NCBI GenBank assembly: GCA_949317995.1 | Contig: OX439049.1 | Span: 10,579,395 to 10,643,394 of the forward strand | Length of the DNA: 64,000 bases | Direction of reading: 5' to 3' | Source: Acholoe squamosa | Lineage: Eukaryota; Annelida; Polychaeta; Phyllodocida; Polynoidae | Shown here: piece by piece, positions 60,416 through 64,000 of the stretch | Layout of the letters: each line of letters begins with the position of its first letter | Position numbering within the stretch: position 1 is the first letter of the stretch | Made by a program: the position numbers and the translations under genes | Notes under the pieces: generated by a model | The model's input: the letters and a program-made list of their open reading frames with translations, nothing else | What the model was told of the DNA's origin: nothing | Databases searched by the model: none

Positions 60416-60421
60416 TTTATT
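60416..60421 (-). promoter_or_regulatory. Candidate poly(A) signal
   Basis: AATAAA on the minus strand, within GAGCTTAATAAAGTCC, about 75 bp downstream of the small membrane-protein ORF. Confidence 0.3.
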
Positions 60422-60494
60422 AAGCTCTCTCTGTTTCAGAACATACGTCTGAACTGGACTATGTCCAGTCTCCATCTGCTGATCGTCCGGCTTC

Positions 60495-60716
60495 TTAGTA
60501 GAAGCTGGACGTGAGGCATGGTGCTGCCCCCTCTTGTACCAAACGGGTATCGCGAAGCGACACCTGGTTGCCATAGAAGGAACGAGCACCACACGAGCGC
60601 GTCTCTCGGATGAAGCGCACTAATATATATACAACGATGCCCGCCCCTACACAGTTAAGGACTTTTAGTATGTCATTCTGGGGACTATAGAAATGCATAG
60701 TAGTAAAATCGATCAT
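60495..60716 (-). CDS. Candidate small single-pass membrane protein
   Basis: ATG at 60716 opens a 73-residue frame: MIDFTTMHFYSPQNDILKVL, then a hydrophobic segment NCVGAGIVVYILVRF, then a basic RETRSCGARS tail. A canonical AATAAA lies about 75 bp beyond the stop, so a compact transcription unit is possible. The downstream part is GC-rich and also open in a second frame (60398-60592), so a spliced alternative (CAACCAG|GTGTCG) cannot be excluded. No family recognised. Confidence 0.35.
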   Translation of the reverse strand: MIDFTTMHFYSPQNDILKVLNCVGAGIVVYILVRFIRETRSCGARSFYGNQVSLRDTRLVQEGAAPCLTSSFY

Positions 60717-61089
60717 ATTGCAATCAGTTTGCGATGAAACATTACATTGCCTGGACTGTACCAAAACAAACTACTTTACAGGATACAGCAGTATTCTAAC
60801 CACATCAGATATGTGCTTTCTTGTCATGAATGAAATCAAAGGGATAAAATAGATGAATGAATAGATAGAAAAAGTATACAAAAATATGTTGGAGTTGTAC
60901 TGGACGGGGGTCAAGTTATGGTAGAGTATATCAATAAATCAGACAGCACTTGATCCTTGAGGAGATATCCTTTGTGCTCATCTGATTCATCAATAATTAC
61001 CACTTCCTTACATATTTGTTGGTTAGGCCTCTGTAGATATCATGACAAGGAAGGATCAACTCAGTCACGGCTCAATGCTTGATATAAAC

Positions 61090-61290
61090 TGTCAAAAACT
61101 GTCGTAGAAATAACGTCATGATTCTCGTATCAAAGTTTCCAGTATTTATTTTCACAGAGATTCTTTTTACATTTGTCTACCACCATACTGCCACCTGGGG
61201 CTTCTTGTAAAAACTACACTGGTTCAGTACTATACAATTGCAGTGGTCCACTGTTCAGTTTTATGAGGATTCTCGTAGATTCAACAGTTA
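61090..61290 (-). mobile_element. MITE-C copy
   Basis: Reverse orientation: GTCGTAGAAATAACGTCATG, ACTGCCACCTGGGGCTTCTT, TTCAGTTTTATGAGGATTCT. Confidence 0.65.
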
Positions 61291-61452
61291 TTGTTAACAG
61301 TGGATGTACAGGGATGTAGCCTCCTATTCCTCTTCTGTTACTATCTCTATCCATACTGAGACGTCAGCATGATGCATAATGCAGGATGTGGTTTGTTCAC
61401 CAGGGACCCATTCATGCAAAAATGCAGCGTTGGCAAGTTGCTCTGCACACTA

Positions 61453-61798
61453 CAGAGGCGTAGGAAGCAAATCTTCATTGGGGGGGGGGGCCCAGCCGGG
61501 GCCTCACCTCGACCACCTTGAAGTGTCGTCTCAAGGGCAATAGTGACGATACATACCTATATACAATTTGTATAGAAAAGTATCTTTTGATGAATTCTAG
61601 GTCTAATTTGAGGTCTACCCCCTCCATTTTCCCTATTCCATTACAATATCAATTTAATTTGCGATGCAAAGTTTTAGCTTCTTGTTAAATTTATTATGAA
61701 TTCTTGGCAAATTAAAGGGGGGGGCCAAGACATACTCAAACCCCACCTCCTTTATGATTGGGGGGCAGGCCCCCTGCCCCCCTTTTCCTACGCCCCTG
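61453..61798. mobile_element. DNA element with CAGAGGCGTAGGA ends, copy 2
   Basis: About 80% like copy 1 over its whole 346 bp (same AAGCAAATCTTCATTGGGGG start and TTTTCCTACGCCCCTG end). Flanks CACTA and CATTA give a 5-bp duplication with one change. Confidence 0.7.
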
Positions 61799-62342
61799 CA
61801 TTAAACGGAGTAGACACAATCTCAATCAGCACCTGGGGCAAAAATAAAAACTGCCAAATTTGACAATATTTTCTCATATTCCTAATTTATTTGACATAAC
61901 CCTTCTTTATCAATCCTTTAGGTGTGATACATTGGCATTCTATACATTCTTATTACTGGATTTCATTTTTCCTGTACCCATAGACTCCTACACTAAAGGA
62001 ATTAGAAATGTTTTTAGTTTATTCAGGAAAACTTCAATTTGCTTGTGACCCCCTACTTTTTGGTTCCTAAATAATTCTAATGATCTCAGGTATAAATACA
62101 TGAGGTTTGGTTAAGAAATTGTTAGACTATTTTTTTCTATGGAATCAAATGTGGGAAAACACAAATTCTCGTAGGGGGCCATAGTTAAGACCACCAAACT
62201 TTAATACCTTCCAGTGGAAAAAAACGGACAGCGTGACCTATGGTTTTATGCCTTCTTTATGTTACCTAAGCATCAACCTAACATCCCTAAAGGTTACTAA
62301 GAATTGTTGGTCAATTTTGAACCAGATGGATCGTGTCTACTC

Positions 62343-64000
62343 GCTTTAAGATGCAGCACTGATGAGTTGTGCAATGTAATGCATGTCATAAGTTTAGGCT
62401 AAGAGTGCAGTGCTGGTGAGTTATGGATTGCCATGCACATCACAGGTAGGCTAAGAATGCAGTGCTGGTGAGTTATGGATTGCCATGCACGTCTAAGTTT
62501 AGGCTAAGAATGCAGTGCTGGTGAGTTATGGATTGCCATGCACATCACAGGTAGGCTAAGAATGCAGTGCTGGTGAGGTATATGATGCCATGCACATCTA
62601 AGTTTAGGCTAAGAATGCAGTGCTGGTGAGTTATGGATTGCCATGCACATTACAGGTAGGCTAAGAATGCAGTGCTGGTGAGTTATGGATTGCCATGCAC
62701 ATTACAGGTAGGCTAAGAATGCAGTGCTGGTGAGCTATGGATTGCCATGCACATCACAGGTAGGCTAAGAATGCAGTGCTGGTGAGCTATGGATTGCCAT
62801 GCACATCGCAGGTAGGCTAGGAATGCAGTGCTGGTGAGCTATGGATTGCCATGCACATCACAGGTAGGCTAAGAATGCAGTGCTGGTGAGTTATGGATTG
62901 CCATGCACATTACAGGTAGGTTAAGAGTGCAGTGCTGGTGAGTTATGGACTGCCATGCACATCACAGGTAGGCTTAGAATGCAGTGCTGGTGAGGTATGG
63001 ATTGCCATGCACATCACAGGTAGGCTAAGAATGCAGTGCTGGTGAGTTATGGATTGCCATGCACATCACAGGTAGGCTAAGAGTGCAGTGCTGGTGAGTT
63101 ATGGACTGCCATGCACATCACAGGTAGGCTTAGAATGCAGTGCTGGTGAGTTATGGATTGCCATGCACATCACAGGTAGGCTAAGAATGCAGTGCTGGTG
63201 AGTTATGGATTGCCATGCACATCACAGGTAGGCTTAGAATGCAGTGCTGGTGAGGTATATGATGCCATGCACGTCTAAGTTCAGGCAAAGAATGCAGTGC
63301 GGTGAGTTATGGATTGCCATGCACATCACAGGTAGGCTAAGAATGCAGTGCTGGTGAGATATGGAGTGCCATGCACATCACAGGTAGGCTAAGAATGCAG
63401 TGCTGGTGAGTTATACAATGCCATGCACGTCTAAGTTTAGGCTAAGAATGCAGTGCTGGTGAGATATGGATTGCCATGCACATTACAGGTAGGCTAAGAA
63501 TGCAGTGCTGGTGAGATATGGATTGCCATGCACATCACAGGTAGGCTAAGAATGCAGTGCTGGGGAGGTATATGATGCCATGCACGTCTAAGTTTAGGCT
63601 AAGAATGCAGTGCTGGGGAGTTATGGACTGTCATGCACATCACAGGTAGGCTTAGAATGCAGTGCTGGTGAGGTATGGATTGCCATGCACGTCTAAGTTC
63701 AGGCAAAGAATGCAGTGCTGGTGAGATATGGATTGCCATGCACATCACAGGTAGGCTAAGAATGCAGTGCTGGTGAGATATGGATTGCCATGCACATCAC
63801 AGGTAGGCTAAGAATGCAGTGCTGGTGAGATATGGATTGCCATGCACATCACAGGTAGGCTAAGAATGCAGTGCTGGTGAGATATGGAGTGCCATGCACA
63901 TCACAGGTAGGCTAAGAATGCAGTGCTGGTGAGATATGGATTGCCATGCACATCACAGGTAGGCTAAGAATGCAGTGCTGGTGAGATATGGATTGCCATG
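62343..64000 (+). repeat. 52-bp satellite array, continues past the window
   Basis: About 32 units of AGGCTAAGAATGCAGTGCTG with GTGAGTTATGGATTGCCATG and a variable tail. Two tail types alternate: CACATCACAGGT (52 bp) and CACGTCTAAGTTT (53 bp). The rarer tail recurs at uneven intervals (near 62490, 62600, 63270, 63430, 63590, 63690). No ORF. Confidence 0.95.

Noticed and set aside
62343-64000. CRISPR-like regular array
   Set aside because: Units repeat in full with no unique spacers, and the genome is eukaryotic. It is a satellite.

Overview
The window is animal nuclear DNA, with spliced genes, long introns and very dense short mobile elements. A marine invertebrate is likely. A mollusc, perhaps a gastropod, is my best guess: a SINE-like repeat opens with GTGAGTGAGT and reaches a TTTAACGCC block as I remember it from gastropod genomes, and the fibrinogen-domain protein ends in an MMMR-type tail. 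I cannot exclude another lophotrochozoan or a lancelet. The order is inference; 'invertebrate with TTAGGG-type repeats' is firmer.

The only gene recognised with confidence is on the minus strand, from 53160 down to 46635: a complete six-exon gene for a secreted 385-residue fibrinogen-related lectin. It has a signal peptide, a heptad-repeat stalk and a full FReD domain, and every splice phase closes. A CRE-rich repeat lies just upstream of its start. A plus-strand gene between about 19.07 and 45.58 kb is proposed from a chain of splice-bounded, phase-compatible open segments. It ends in a long exon of LTSKE-type repeats, and I do not recognise its product. Lone coding candidates are a minus-strand terminal exon at 6.0-6.2 kb, a plus-strand terminal exon at 12.9-13.06 kb and a small membrane-protein ORF at 60.5-60.7 kb.

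Layout: 0-4.7 kb is non-coding but holds a 1.8-kb island with seven copies of one 14-bp motif. 4.8-18 kb is mostly MITEs, foldbacks and LINE remnants. 19-24 kb has the first two exons of the plus-strand gene, a nested GTGTTTA-array element and a telomere-like block between inverted C/G-rich arrays. 24-32 kb is MITEs. 32.9-35.1 kb holds clustered exon candidates. 36-44.4 kb has MITEs, a large foldback, two (TA)n tracts, a perfect 33-bp-arm hairpin and two small exon candidates. 44.5-45.6 kb is the repeat-rich exon, 46.6-53.2 kb the fibrinogen gene, 54-62 kb MITEs and a TGTAAATTTACA array. From 62.34 kb a 52-bp satellite runs off the end.

At least ten short-element families recur. The commonest is flanked by TTAA and starts CCCTTT, as piggyBac-type elements do. 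Others carry TA, TGA, TTAAA or 5-bp target duplications. One composite (tRNA-like unit, long foldback, hairpin cap) appears twice as mirror images and keeps an 82-bp ATG-to-splice-donor segment in both copies.
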